Below, in pieces: positions 41,440-50,402 of a stretch of DNA of 64,000 nt. The notes beneath the pieces were generated by a model. It was given only the letters and a program-made list of their open reading frames with translations, was not told the DNA's origin and searched no databases. Position numbers and translations under genes: made by a program. This DNA is from SPJN01 sp965229935 (lineage in GTDB: Bacteria > Pseudomonadota > Alphaproteobacteria > SPJN01): NCBI GenBank assembly GCA_965229935.1, contig CBDDKB010000002.1:2170001-2234000 (forward strand). Direction: 5' to 3'. Within the stretch, counting starts at the first letter, position 1; every line of letters begins with the position of its first letter.

Positions 41440-42060
41440 TTACAGCGCCCGTGCTTCCTGCGCGCGCGCAGTAATGCTGGCCCAGTCCTCTGCATTGATC
41501 AAATCATTGGGCGCAAGCCATGAGCCGCCGACACATATCACATTCGGGCAACCCAGATAGGCACCTAATGTATCCGGGCTAACCCCGCCTGTGGGGCAAA
41601 AGGAAATTTCCGGCAGGATTGGATGGACAGCGCGCAACATGGCGGGGCCGCCCGATGCGCCAGCGGGGAAAAATTTCTGTGTGGCAAAGCCCATATCATA
41701 AAGCGTCATCATCTCTGTCACTGTGGCCGCGCCGGGTAAGGCGGGCACGGGTGCGGCGGCCAGCCGTTCAGCCAGTTGGGGTGGCCCGCCGGGGCTGACC
41801 AGAAATTGACTGCCCGCATCAAGCGCCATGGCAACCTCGTCCACCTTACGGATGGTGCCGCAACCGGCCAGCATGGCGGGGAAGCGGTCGCGCACTGCCT
41901 TGATCGCCTCAAGCCCGGCTGCGGTGCGCAAGGTGATTTCGATCACGCTGACACCGCCTGCCAGCAAGGCCTCTGATAGGCGGCAGGCCGTATCAACATC
42001 ATTGATCGCAACAACAGGGATGACTTTGTTGCCATCAAGCAGATTTGAAAAATCAGTCAT
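41440..42060 (-). CDS. eda: KDPG aldolase (2-dehydro-3-deoxy-phosphogluconate aldolase)
   Basis: 206 residues. The catalytic glutamate is in VIEITLRT, the Schiff-base lysine in ATQKFFPAGASGG, and the phosphate site in GGVSPDT. Splits KDPG to pyruvate and glyceraldehyde 3-phosphate. The start MTDFSNLLDG at 42060 overlaps the end of edd by 8 bp. Confidence 0.96.
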   Translation of the reverse strand: MTDFSNLLDGNKVIPVVAINDVDTACRLSEALLAGGVSVIEITLRTAAGLEAIKAVRDRFPAMLAGCGTIRKVDEVAMALDAGSQFLVSPGGPPQLAERLAAAPVPALPGAATVTEMMTLYDMGFATQKFFPAGASGGPAMLRAVHPILPEISFCPTGGVSPDTLGAYLGCPNVICVGGSWLAPNDLINAEDWASITARAQEARAL

Positions 42061-43873
42061 GCGTTTGTTCCCATAAGATTGATCCGCCCTTGTCTGCCGG
42101 GCCGATAGCTTGGCGCGCAGCAGCGAACAGATCGCGGCCCATGCCAACATGACCGGCACTAAGATCGTGGGTCGCGTGGGGCCGCCCGGACAGGTCTGAC
42201 AGACAGGTCAGCGTCCCCTTTGTGGCATCAAGTCTGATCATATCGCCATCCTGAATTTGCGCGATGGGGCCTTGATCGCAAGCCTCAGGCACCAAATGAA
42301 TGGCAGCGGGCACCTTGCCCGACGCACCAGACATGCGCCCATCAGTAACCAATGCCACATTAAAACCAAGTGATTGCAACACTCCCAACGGCGGCGTCAG
42401 CTTGTGAAGTTCCGGCATGCCGTTTGCTTTCGGTCCTTGAAAGCGCAACACGACCACAACATCCTGATGCAGCTCACCTGCTGCAAAGGCCTGTTGCACC
42501 TCGTCCTGTGTGGCAAAGACTTTTGCCGGCGCTTCGATAATTTGATGTTCTGGGGCGACAGCCGATGATTTGATAATCGCCCGACCCATAGTCCCAGTCA
42601 GCAGTTTCAATCCACCTGTTGGCGCAAAGGGATCGGTTGCAGGGCGCAGCACATCACGATCGCCGCTTTCCGTGGCACCATCGCGCCACACAAGCTGACC
42701 GTCCTCAAGCACGGGTTCCTGACATTGATGGTGCAAGCCATCGCCCATCAGGGTTTTGACATTATTGTGCATCAAGCCCGCATCAAGCAGTGTGTGGATG
42801 ATAAAGGGGATGCCCCCGGCGGCAGCGAAATGATTAACGTCTGCCTGTCCGTTTGGATAGACGCGCGCCAATAACGGCACGCAATCAGACAGGGCGGCCA
42901 TGTCATCCCAATCAATGATAATCCCCGCTGCCCGCGCCATAGCGATCAGATGAATGGTCAAATTGGTTGATCCGCCCGTAGCGTGCAGCCCGACAATCCC
43001 GTTCACAAAGGCCCGTTCATCCAACATATGCCCGATGGGCGTATAGCTTTCAGAGTTGTGGGTTATGGCGATGGCGCGCCTTGCGGCGAATGTTACCAAC
43101 GCGTCCCTTAAGGGGGAGCCGGGCGCAACAAAGCTTGATCCCGGCAGGTGAAGGCCCATCACTTCCATCAACATTTGGTTTGTATTGGCGGTGCCGTAAA
43201 AAGTGCAGGTGCCTGCGGTGTGATAGCTTGCCTGTTCGGCGGCCAGCAACTCATCACGGCTGGCATTGCCTGCGGCATAGGCCTCCCGCACGGCGGCTTT
43301 TTCCTTGTTGGTCAGGCCCGATGGCATGGGCCCTGCAGGCATAAAGATTGTCGGTAGGTGACCAAAGCTAAGCGCGGCAATGACTAGCCCCGGCACGATC
43401 TTGTCACACACGCCCAGCATGATCGCCGCATCAAACATATTGTGGCTAAGGCCGATGGCGGCAGATTGGGCGATCACATCCCTGCTCATCAAACTAAGGT
43501 CCATGCCCGGCTGGCCTTGAGTCACGCCATCACACATGGCGGGAACACCGCCTGCGAATTGGGCGATGCCGCCAGCCTCATGCGCGGCCTGTTTGATCAG
43601 TGCAGGATAATCCTGCAAGGGCTGATGGGCAGACAGCATATCATTATAGGCTGAGATGATGCCGATATTTGCCGCATCGCCTTTTGCCAGTGCGCGCTTG
43701 TCGTCACTGGTGCAGGCCGCCGCGCCATGGGCAAGGTTACCGCAACTTAGGCTGCCGCGCTGTGGGCCATCGCTGATTGCTTGATCAATGCGGGCAAGAT
43801 AGGCCGCGCGTGTCGTGGCACTGCGTTTGATGATGCGGTCCGTGACCGCCTGAACGGTGGGGTGGATATTCAT
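42053..43873 (-). CDS. edd: Phosphogluconate dehydratase
   Basis: Iron-sulfur dehydratase of the IlvD/Edd family, 606 residues. Conserved cysteine motifs: SCGNLAHG, MCDGVTQGQPGM and GVCDKIVPG; C-terminal VTDGRMSGASGKVPAA is also typical. Converts 6-phosphogluconate to KDPG. ATG at 43873 (MNIHPTVQAV) overlaps the pgl stop (TGATG), evidence of translational coupling. Confidence 0.97.
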   Translation of the reverse strand: MNIHPTVQAVTDRIIKRSATTRAAYLARIDQAISDGPQRGSLSCGNLAHGAAACTSDDKRALAKGDAANIGIISAYNDMLSAHQPLQDYPALIKQAAHEAGGIAQFAGGVPAMCDGVTQGQPGMDLSLMSRDVIAQSAAIGLSHNMFDAAIMLGVCDKIVPGLVIAALSFGHLPTIFMPAGPMPSGLTNKEKAAVREAYAAGNASRDELLAAEQASYHTAGTCTFYGTANTNQMLMEVMGLHLPGSSFVAPGSPLRDALVTFAARRAIAITHNSESYTPIGHMLDERAFVNGIVGLHATGGSTNLTIHLIAMARAAGIIIDWDDMAALSDCVPLLARVYPNGQADVNHFAAAGGIPFIIHTLLDAGLMHNNVKTLMGDGLHHQCQEPVLEDGQLVWRDGATESGDRDVLRPATDPFAPTGGLKLLTGTMGRAIIKSSAVAPEHQIIEAPAKVFATQDEVQQAFAAGELHQDVVVVLRFQGPKANGMPELHKLTPPLGVLQSLGFNVALVTDGRMSGASGKVPAAIHLVPEACDQGPIAQIQDGDMIRLDATKGTLTCLSDLSGRPHATHDLSAGHVGMGRDLFAAARQAIGPADKGGSILWEQTHD

Positions 43874-44505
43874 CACGGGCACCAATGAAAGGTGATGGAA
43901 AGCTGCTTTAGTTTCAGCAACTCACCAACAGGATAAAGGGCGGGATTATCTTGTGCCGCTTCGGCAATCTGTTTCTTGTCGTCGCCCTTGATGGCGATGT
44001 GCCAGTCGAGGCATTGCGCAACTGCTGCGCGGGTCAGGCTGATCCTGTCTGTGATCGGTTGGGCAATGGCGCTGTTCGCAGCATCAATCCCGCAAACAAG
44101 ATCATTGCTTGTCATGGCAGCGTCATACCCATCCGCATTTGCAAACCAGCTAAGGATATGACCGTCAGGCCCCATGCCAAGCAAGCCCGCCTTGGCAGGC
44201 AGGGCAGCGCGGGCCGCCTCCTCTGTTAAAGCGGGAATGGTTGCGCCCGTTGCCCCAAGATGGGTATGGGCAAGCCGTAAATTGCTTTGTTCATGATCGG
44301 CGGGGACCGCGCGATCGTCAGATAGCAGCAGCGTGATGCGATCCCAAGGCAGGTCTGCGCCTGCCATTCGTTGATAGATCGGCGCAGGGGAGGAGCCGCC
44401 GGTGATCACCAGCGTGCCGCCGTCAAGGACAGCAGCGGTTAGCTGCGCAGCGATAGTTGCTGCCCACGCATCCCCATCATCATAAGTTTGCCAGATCACA
44501 CTCAC
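43873..44505 (-). CDS. pgl: 6-phosphogluconolactonase
   Basis: SOL/DevB-type lactonase, 210 residues, with TGGSSPAPIYQ, LLSDDRAVPADHEQSN and GMGPDGHILSWF, the substrate and catalytic loop. Hydrolyses the product of Zwf. It overlaps both neighbours, zwf by 4 bp and edd by 3 bp, a tightly coupled operon. Confidence 0.94.
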   Translation of the reverse strand: MSVIWQTYDDGDAWAATIAAQLTAAVLDGGTLVITGGSSPAPIYQRMAGADLPWDRITLLLSDDRAVPADHEQSNLRLAHTHLGATGATIPALTEEAARAALPAKAGLLGMGPDGHILSWFANADGYDAAMTSNDLVCGIDAANSAIAQPITDRISLTRAAVAQCLDWHIAIKGDDKKQIAEAAQDNPALYPVGELLKLKQLSITFHWCP

Positions 44506-45980
44506 AGCAATTCATCATCCCATGTTCGGCTATCGCGTTCGATCAACGCGATGGAGGCTGCGGGGCCGAGGGAGCCTGCCATATAGCCATGCACGTCTTG
44601 TTTTTGATCGCGCCAGCCATCAAGGATCGGCTCTATCCACATCCATGCGGTTTCAACTTCCTTGCGGTGCATGAACAAAGTTTGGTTGCCGCGCACCACA
44701 TCCATCAATAACCGCTCATAAGCCTCAGGATTACGAACATCGAACGCGTCGGCAAAGCTGAGGTTGAGTTCAGCGGGTTTAAGGCGCATGCCGCCCGGCC
44801 CCGGTTCCTTTGTCATCAAATCGAGTGAAATGCCCTCGTCCGGTTGCAGGCGGATCACCAGCTTATTGGGGCTAAGCTTACCTGCGTCAGCTTCGAAGAT
44901 GGAATGCTTCACCTCCTTAAAGCTGACCACAATTTCTGACGCACGCAGGGCCATGCGTTTGCCCGTGCGCAGGTAAAACGGCACACCCGCCCAGCGCCAA
45001 TTATCAATCTCTGCCTTCAGAACGCAGAAGGATTCAGTTTGGGAATTGGGGGCCACCCCCTCCTCGTCCAAATAGCCGATGACGGCCTGTTCATTGATGG
45101 CGCCTTTGCGATATTGGCCGCGCACGGTCTTACGCTCAACCTCGTTGCCCGTGATGGGGCGCAGTGCCCGCAGCACTTTCAATTTTTCATCGCGGACACA
45201 GCCCGCGTCGAAAGTTGAGGGAGGTTCCATCGCGGTCAGGCACAATAATTGCAGCAAATGGTTTTGCACCATATCCCGCAGGGCCCCTGAATGATCATAA
45301 TAGCTGGCGCGGCCTTCAACGCCGACGGTTTCGGCAACCGTGATCTGAATATGATCTACGGCGGCATTTGACCATAGGGGTTCAAACAGCGCATTGGCAA
45401 AGCGCAGCGCCATCAGGTTCTGGACGGTTTCTTTGCCCAGATAATGATCGATCCGGTAGATCGCCTGTTCGTTAAAGACCTTACCCACCGCATTATTAAT
45501 CGCCTTGGCAGAGGCAAGGTCGGTCCCGATCGGTTTTTCCAACACGATACGGGTGGCAGGCGTGATCAGCCCATGCTTGTCAAGATTTTGGGCCACATCG
45601 CCATAAAGGCGCGGCGCCGTTGCCATATAAAAGACACGCACGCGGTCACGATCTGTCAGCAGGTCTGACAACCCGGACCAATCCGCCCCATCGCCCAGCG
45701 CATCAAGGCTGACATGATGCACAATGGTCAGAAAATTTTGCAGTGCCTGATCATCAATGTCACCAGCGGGCAGAAAGGTGCGGCATGCCTCGTCAATGGA
45801 TTGCCGATAGCCATTATCGTCCAGGTCTGATCTGGACACGCCGATGATCTGCGCCCCGTCAGGGATTTGCCCATCCACAAAGCGGTGGTAAAGCGCGGGC
45901 AATAATTTGCGGCGGGCAAGGTCGCCCGTGCCGCCAAAGACTATATAGTCAAACGGATCAACAGGAATGATTTCAGCCAT
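44502..45980 (-). CDS. zwf: Glucose-6-phosphate 1-dehydrogenase
   Basis: 492 residues. N-terminal NADP motif VFGGTGDLARRKLLPA; active-site RIDHYLGKETVQN with the catalytic histidine nearby; C-terminal region RYERLLMDVVRG-like YERLLMDVVRGNQTLF. First gene of the Entner-Doudoroff operon; 32 bp downstream of a tetR-like gene on the same strand, which may control it. Confidence 0.97.
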   Translation of the reverse strand: MAEIIPVDPFDYIVFGGTGDLARRKLLPALYHRFVDGQIPDGAQIIGVSRSDLDDNGYRQSIDEACRTFLPAGDIDDQALQNFLTIVHHVSLDALGDGADWSGLSDLLTDRDRVRVFYMATAPRLYGDVAQNLDKHGLITPATRIVLEKPIGTDLASAKAINNAVGKVFNEQAIYRIDHYLGKETVQNLMALRFANALFEPLWSNAAVDHIQITVAETVGVEGRASYYDHSGALRDMVQNHLLQLLCLTAMEPPSTFDAGCVRDEKLKVLRALRPITGNEVERKTVRGQYRKGAINEQAVIGYLDEEGVAPNSQTESFCVLKAEIDNWRWAGVPFYLRTGKRMALRASEIVVSFKEVKHSIFEADAGKLSPNKLVIRLQPDEGISLDLMTKEPGPGGMRLKPAELNLSFADAFDVRNPEAYERLLMDVVRGNQTLFMHRKEVETAWMWIEPILDGWRDQKQDVHGYMAGSLGPAASIALIERDSRTWDDELL

Positions 45981-46012
45981 AGGGGCGTTATCCTAAAAAA
46001 TCTGCGACGGGA

Positions 46013-46672
46013 CTATTTTTCGCCCGTCAGCAGGATCATCAAATTATCGACATGCGGTTCGATCATAGATTTTTTGCTGAAGTCGAAGCCTTGGTTCTCG
46101 CGAATTTCCTGTGTCAGCACATAGGGGATTTGCGCCGCCCCGATGATCAATAAAAAGATCATCTTGGGATCGACGGGCGGCAACAGCGCCAAAACATCTT
46201 CACGAAAGGCAGTGCGCCTTGCCGCCTTGTGATGGCGGGCGACATGCCGATCACGTAAATAGCGGGAGCGGCTGGTATCAAGCGCGCCTTCGAGCACATT
46301 GATGCGCGGATAGGCGGGCACTTTATAAAGCGCCTCGACATAGCGGTTTAGAAACAGGCGCAGCGCATCGCGCGCAGGCAGAGTGGCAAGCTCGTCATTG
46401 GCAGGGGCGATAATGGCATCGACCTGATCATAAATATCGTCAACAACCGCCTGCCATAATTCTTCTTTTGAGCCGAAATGATAAGCGATCAGCGAAAAGC
46501 GGACATCGGCGGCCTTGGCGACTTGATCAACCGACACGCCTTCATAGCCATGATCGGCAAACAGCTTGGTCGCGGCCTTTAAAATCTTTGACTTGGTTGC
46601 CGTGCCGCGCTTTTGCGGTGATGACGTACGGCGACGCCCGGCAGTTTGCGCTGGCTTGTCCTTTTGTGTCAT
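46013..46672 (-). CDS. TetR/AcrR family regulator, upstream of the Entner-Doudoroff operon
   Basis: 219 residues. A basic N-terminus is followed by TetR_N: KSKILKAATKLFADHGYEG and VDQVAKAADVRFSLIAYHFGSKEELW. The C-terminal half is of the CerR/DUF1956-like kind often found near fatty acid or envelope genes. The start at 46672 (MTQKDKPAQT) follows a GGGGGAGGG-like ribosome site. A perfect 19 bp palindrome at 46704-46722 lies 32 bp upstream and is the probable operator. Control of zwf is inferred from position only. Confidence 0.87.
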   Translation of the reverse strand: MTQKDKPAQTAGRRRTSSPQKRGTATKSKILKAATKLFADHGYEGVSVDQVAKAADVRFSLIAYHFGSKEELWQAVVDDIYDQVDAIIAPANDELATLPARDALRLFLNRYVEALYKVPAYPRINVLEGALDTSRSRYLRDRHVARHHKAARRTAFREDVLALLPPVDPKMIFLLIIGAAQIPYVLTQEIRENQGFDFSKKSMIEPHVDNLMILLTGEK

Positions 46673-46703
46673 TGGCACCCTCCCCCTAACGAATGGATTG
46701 GAT

Positions 46704-46722
46704 GCTGACATTGAATGTCAGC
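46704..46722. promoter_or_regulatory. Palindromic operator GCTGACATT-G-AATGTCAGC
   Basis: Perfect palindrome, 9 bp arms around one base, in the 97 bp gap upstream of the tetR-like gene. Shape and place are those of a TetR dimer site. Confidence 0.65.
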
Positions 46723-46769
46723 GGGTTCAAGAATGGCAAATCGCTTGCGCTGATCTGCCCTGTTTGTGG

Positions 46770-47660
46770 TCATAGCGTTTCGATCAGCCCAACCATGGCT
46801 TGTTTCAAGGCACGTTCCTGTGGGGGCGTCAGCGTCACATAGCGGTGGCGGCCATCAGCCTGTTCAGTAAACACAGTGGCCTTGTCTTCGTTCACGGTCA
46901 CTGTCCCTGGGGCAGACAGGCCATAGTCACCTTCATAACAACCGCTGGCAACAAGGGCGGTCAGTGGGTCCCAACATTGCCGATGATGCGGGCGGGAGGC
47001 ATAGGAAAAATAGGACAGCCAAATCATTTCAAGCTGTCCGGCCTCGTACAAATTTCTGATCGACGCTTCAGGATAGCGGACGCGACCAAGCTCAAACCCA
47101 ACAAAGGTAACAGGGCCCAGATAGGCGCTGAGCAACCCTTCAAAGGCAGGTACGTCCATCATCACGTTGAATTCAGGCTGCAGTTTTTCAAAATTGCCTG
47201 CCATCATGGTGATGCGCGCTACCTTTTGGTTCAGCAAGGCCGCATCATCCGCATTCTTTACAAAGTCGCCAATGTTGGATGCGAATCCAATCGTCACAAG
47301 GTCGATGGATTGATCGTCCGCCGCCTGCAATGTCTCACGCAACAAATCGGTGGCCAAAGGATATTCAGCCTGTAGCTGTTTCCGTTCTTTGGGAAAGCGT
47401 TCGGCAATCAGGTCGGTCAGGTGCAGATAGGTTTCAAACGGGATGGCGACGCCCCGGTCGGCGCGGGCCACCGGGATTTCTTGCCCAACCAACAGGTTAA
47501 ACAGTTCAGTAAAGCGGGGCGCGTTCTTGGCATCCTTTGAAATCAGGATGGCGGCAAGGTCGATCTTGCCCCGTTTATGCAGGCTGTGCAGTACAGCAAG
47601 GGCCAAGACGTCATCAACATCATTGCCCATATCTGTGTCTAGAATGATCCGGCGTGTCAT
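46770..47660 (-). CDS. Nucleoside hydrolase (IUNH family)
   Basis: 296 residues. The Ca2+-binding N-terminal motif DTDMGNDVDDVLAL and the later ASRPHHRQCWDPLTAL with the catalytic-site His and Asp are present. Hydrolyses ribonucleosides to base and ribose, or a related substrate; members without a known substrate are common. ATG 47660 is preferred over a TTG at 47672. An inverted repeat at 47673-47692 covers its promoter or leader. Confidence 0.88.
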   Translation of the reverse strand: MTRRIILDTDMGNDVDDVLALAVLHSLHKRGKIDLAAILISKDAKNAPRFTELFNLLVGQEIPVARADRGVAIPFETYLHLTDLIAERFPKERKQLQAEYPLATDLLRETLQAADDQSIDLVTIGFASNIGDFVKNADDAALLNQKVARITMMAGNFEKLQPEFNVMMDVPAFEGLLSAYLGPVTFVGFELGRVRYPEASIRNLYEAGQLEMIWLSYFSYASRPHHRQCWDPLTALVASGCYEGDYGLSAPGTVTVNEDKATVFTEQADGRHRYVTLTPPQERALKQAMVGLIETL

Positions 47661-47672
47661 GACGAGGTCCAA

Positions 47673-47692
47673 AATTGATCACTTAATCAATT
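47673..47692. promoter_or_regulatory. Inverted repeat upstream of the nucleoside hydrolase
   Basis: AATTGAT, six bases, ATCAATT, 12 bp from the start codon. Possible operator of an unknown regulator; AT-rich, so chance is not excluded. Confidence 0.3.
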
Positions 47693-47848
47693 ATTTCATA
47701 ATCGTCCAAAAACACAAGCCAAAATGGCGGTTTCAACCAATTTGTCGAAAATTGTCATGAAATCGTGATTTTTAAAGGACTTGTCGCTGATCTGGACCGT
47801 GTTAAGCTTCGTAAGTCCCATGGTAGAAACAGGCTATGGAGCAGACGA

Positions 47849-49054
47849 ATGTCCGATACGCGATTGAGCTGGTCAGAGAAACTTGCGGCGCGCTTATTAT
47901 CACGGGCCGACAAGGGGTCGTTGACCGTCACATTCTCGCGCGGTGAAAGCCGTACCTTTCAAGGTGCCCAGCCGGGGCCTGAAGCTGCATTGATCCTGAA
48001 ATCCCCTGCCACGATGCGCCATCTTTTAACGGGCGGGGCCAATGGCTTTGCCGAGGCCTATTTGGATGGCGATTGGGATACGCCCGATCTGCCCGCCCTG
48101 CTTGATTGGGGCGCGGCCAATGATAGGGCAATGCGGCTGACAAGCGGCGGCACGATATTACTGCGCCTGTTTGATCGCATCCGTCATCTGTTCAATGACA
48201 ATTCCAAGTCTGGCTCGCGCAAGAACATCGCCTATCACTACGATCTTGGGAATGAGTTCTATAAGAAATGGCTTGATCCCAGCATGACCTATTCATCCGC
48301 TGTGTTTGAGCGTGAGGATGAGGCGCTGGAAGATGCGCAGACCCGCAAATATCGCCAGTTGGCTGAGGCGTTGGAGATCATGCCCGGCATGGATGTGCTT
48401 GAGGTCGGGTGCGGCTGGGGCGGCTTTGCCGAGGTGGCGGCCCGTGATTTCGGTGCCAATGTCACCGCGATCACAATCAGCCAGGAACAGTTTGATTTCG
48501 CCACCAAGCGGATTGAAAAGGCGGGGCTGACTGATCAAGTCAAAGTCGTGTTCTGTGATTACCGCGATATTGAAGGCCAGTTTGATCGCATTGCGTCGAT
48601 TGAAATGATCGAGGCTGTCGGTTTGAAACATCTACCGACCTATTTTAGTGTGTTACGCGAACGGTTGAAGCCCAAGGGGCTGGCTGGCATTCAGGCCATC
48701 ACCATCGAAGAAAGCCGGTTCGACACTTATCGCAAATCAGTTGATTTTATTCAGAAGTATATTTTCCCCGGTGGTTTTTTGCCTGCGGTGTCCTATTTCC
48801 ATCAGGTGGCGGGACAGGCTGGCCTGAAGGTGACGCGCGAACAGTTTTTCGGCAAATCCTATGCCACCACCTTGGCCCGTTGGCGTGATCGGTTTAACGA
48901 GGCATGGGCAGAGATCCATGCGGACCAGAAATTCGACGAACGGTTTCGGCGCATGTGGCTTTATTATTTGGCCTATTGTGAAATCGGCTTTGCAACAGGA
49001 CGCACTGATGTGGGCCAGATCATCCTGATGCGCGACGATTCCAAGGCCGCTTAG
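47849..49054 (+). CDS. cfa: Cyclopropane-fatty-acid-phospholipid synthase
   Basis: 401 residues. N-terminal lipid-binding part (FAEAYLDGDWDTPDL), then NIAYHYDLGNEFYKKWLDPSMTYS in pieces and the SAM motif VLEVGCGWGGFAE; also FIQKYIFPGG and the YYLAYCEIGF near the end. Methylenates unsaturated acyl chains in membrane lipids using SAM. The ATG at 47849 (MSDTRLSWSE) is chosen; the frame is open to 47765. Divergent from the nucleoside hydrolase. Confidence 0.94.
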   Translation: MSDTRLSWSEKLAARLLSRADKGSLTVTFSRGESRTFQGAQPGPEAALILKSPATMRHLLTGGANGFAEAYLDGDWDTPDLPALLDWGAANDRAMRLTSGGTILLRLFDRIRHLFNDNSKSGSRKNIAYHYDLGNEFYKKWLDPSMTYSSAVFEREDEALEDAQTRKYRQLAEALEIMPGMDVLEVGCGWGGFAEVAARDFGANVTAITISQEQFDFATKRIEKAGLTDQVKVVFCDYRDIEGQFDRIASIEMIEAVGLKHLPTYFSVLRERLKPKGLAGIQAITIEESRFDTYRKSVDFIQKYIFPGGFLPAVSYFHQVAGQAGLKVTREQFFGKSYATTLARWRDRFNEAWAEIHADQKFDERFRRMWLYYLAYCEIGFATGRTDVGQIILMRDDSKAA

Positions 49055-49187
49055 CCTTTTGTGGTCCAACAGGTGACCTTGGGGCCGCTGCCGATTTTAA
49101 CCTGCAAATGCGAAAGCGTTTGACGGTCCCCCCTGCCGTGATAAAAATTCGCCATCGCTTTTCATAATCACAAAAATGGGGATCGTC

Positions 49188-50387
49188 ATGGACCTTCAAT
49201 TCAGTGCGGAATATGAAGCCTTTCGCGCAGAGGTACGCAGCTTCATCGAACAAAATCGCGACAAGGCACCGACCTATGCCGATAAAGGGATGAAGCATCC
49301 CAAACGGCTGGCATGGCAGGCCTTGTTGATTGAAAACGGCTATGCAGCCCGTACAATCCCGACAGAATATGGCGGCTATGGTGCCGAACCCGACATTCTG
49401 AAATCTCGCATTATCGCCGAAGAATTTGCCAAGTCAGGTGTGCCCGGCGGCATGGCGGGGCAAGGCATTTCCATGTTTGTGCCGACATTGTTGGCCCTTG
49501 GTACCGAAGAACAAAAGAAAGCCTATGTCGGCCCGACCCTGCGGGGTGAGATTGTGTGGTGCCAGGGCTATTCGGAACCCGGCTCAGGCTCAGACCTTGC
49601 ATCGTTGAAAACCGCTGCGGTTATTGATGGCGATGATTATGTCATCAATGGTCAGAAGATTTGGACCTCTACCGCAAAACATGCAGACATGATTTTCTGT
49701 CTTGTGCGGACGGAGGCTGATGCCCCCAAACATAAGGGCATTTCCTATTTGATCTTTTCAATGGAAACACCGGGCATTGAAGTGCGCCCCTTGGTCGATA
49801 TGACCGAAAGCGCAGGCTTTAACGAGGTGTTCTTTACCGATGTCCGTGTACCGCGTGATCAGATCGTCGGCAAGCCGGGCGAAGGGTGGATGGTTGCCAA
49901 CGCCACGCTTGGTCATGAACGGGGCATGTTGGGGAATCCCAATGCAGCGAAAGAACGTCTTTACGCTATTGCAGACATTATGCATCAGGAAACGCTGAAC
50001 GGGGAACGGTTGATCGACAATCCTGTGTTCCGTGACCGTTTGGTACAGCTACAATCAAAGGTCTATGCCATGCAGGCCAATGGTATGCGCGTCACAACCG
50101 CCAGCCAGACAGGCGATGGTGGTGCAGCGATGGCCAAGCTGATCGTGAAGCTGCAGGGGTGTGAACTTAACCACCAGCTTGCCGGACTGGCCATTGACGC
50201 GATGGGAGAGCTTGGCGCGCTTTATGGCGATAGTGAGTATTTGCGCGACAATGGGGCATGGCAGTTCAAATATATGTTTGACCTTGGCCTGATTATCGGT
50301 GGCGGTACCGCCCAGATTCAAAAGAACATTATTTCGGAACGCGGTCTTAATATGCCCCGCGAGCCTAAAGTGCAGAAACAAGCGTAA
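49188..50387 (+). CDS. Acyl-CoA dehydrogenase family protein, subunit 1
   Basis: 399 residues. FAD-binding segments CQGYSEPGSGSDLASLKT and KIWTSTAKHADMIF; C-terminal LIIGGGTAQIQKNIISERGL. The position just before the GT of that motif, a glutamate in many acyl-CoA dehydrogenases, is Gly, as in the heteromeric FadE28/29-like group. It is 15 bp from a second, smaller dehydrogenase, suggesting an alpha2-beta2 enzyme acting on CoA esters of bulky or branched acids. Inference from family, not shown. Confidence 0.9.
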   Translation: MDLQFSAEYEAFRAEVRSFIEQNRDKAPTYADKGMKHPKRLAWQALLIENGYAARTIPTEYGGYGAEPDILKSRIIAEEFAKSGVPGGMAGQGISMFVPTLLALGTEEQKKAYVGPTLRGEIVWCQGYSEPGSGSDLASLKTAAVIDGDDYVINGQKIWTSTAKHADMIFCLVRTEADAPKHKGISYLIFSMETPGIEVRPLVDMTESAGFNEVFFTDVRVPRDQIVGKPGEGWMVANATLGHERGMLGNPNAAKERLYAIADIMHQETLNGERLIDNPVFRDRLVQLQSKVYAMQANGMRVTTASQTGDGGAAMAKLIVKLQGCELNHQLAGLAIDAMGELGALYGDSEYLRDNGAWQFKYMFDLGLIIGGGTAQIQKNIISERGLNMPREPKVQKQA

Positions 50388-50402
50388 CGGAGGGGCATAA
50401 AA

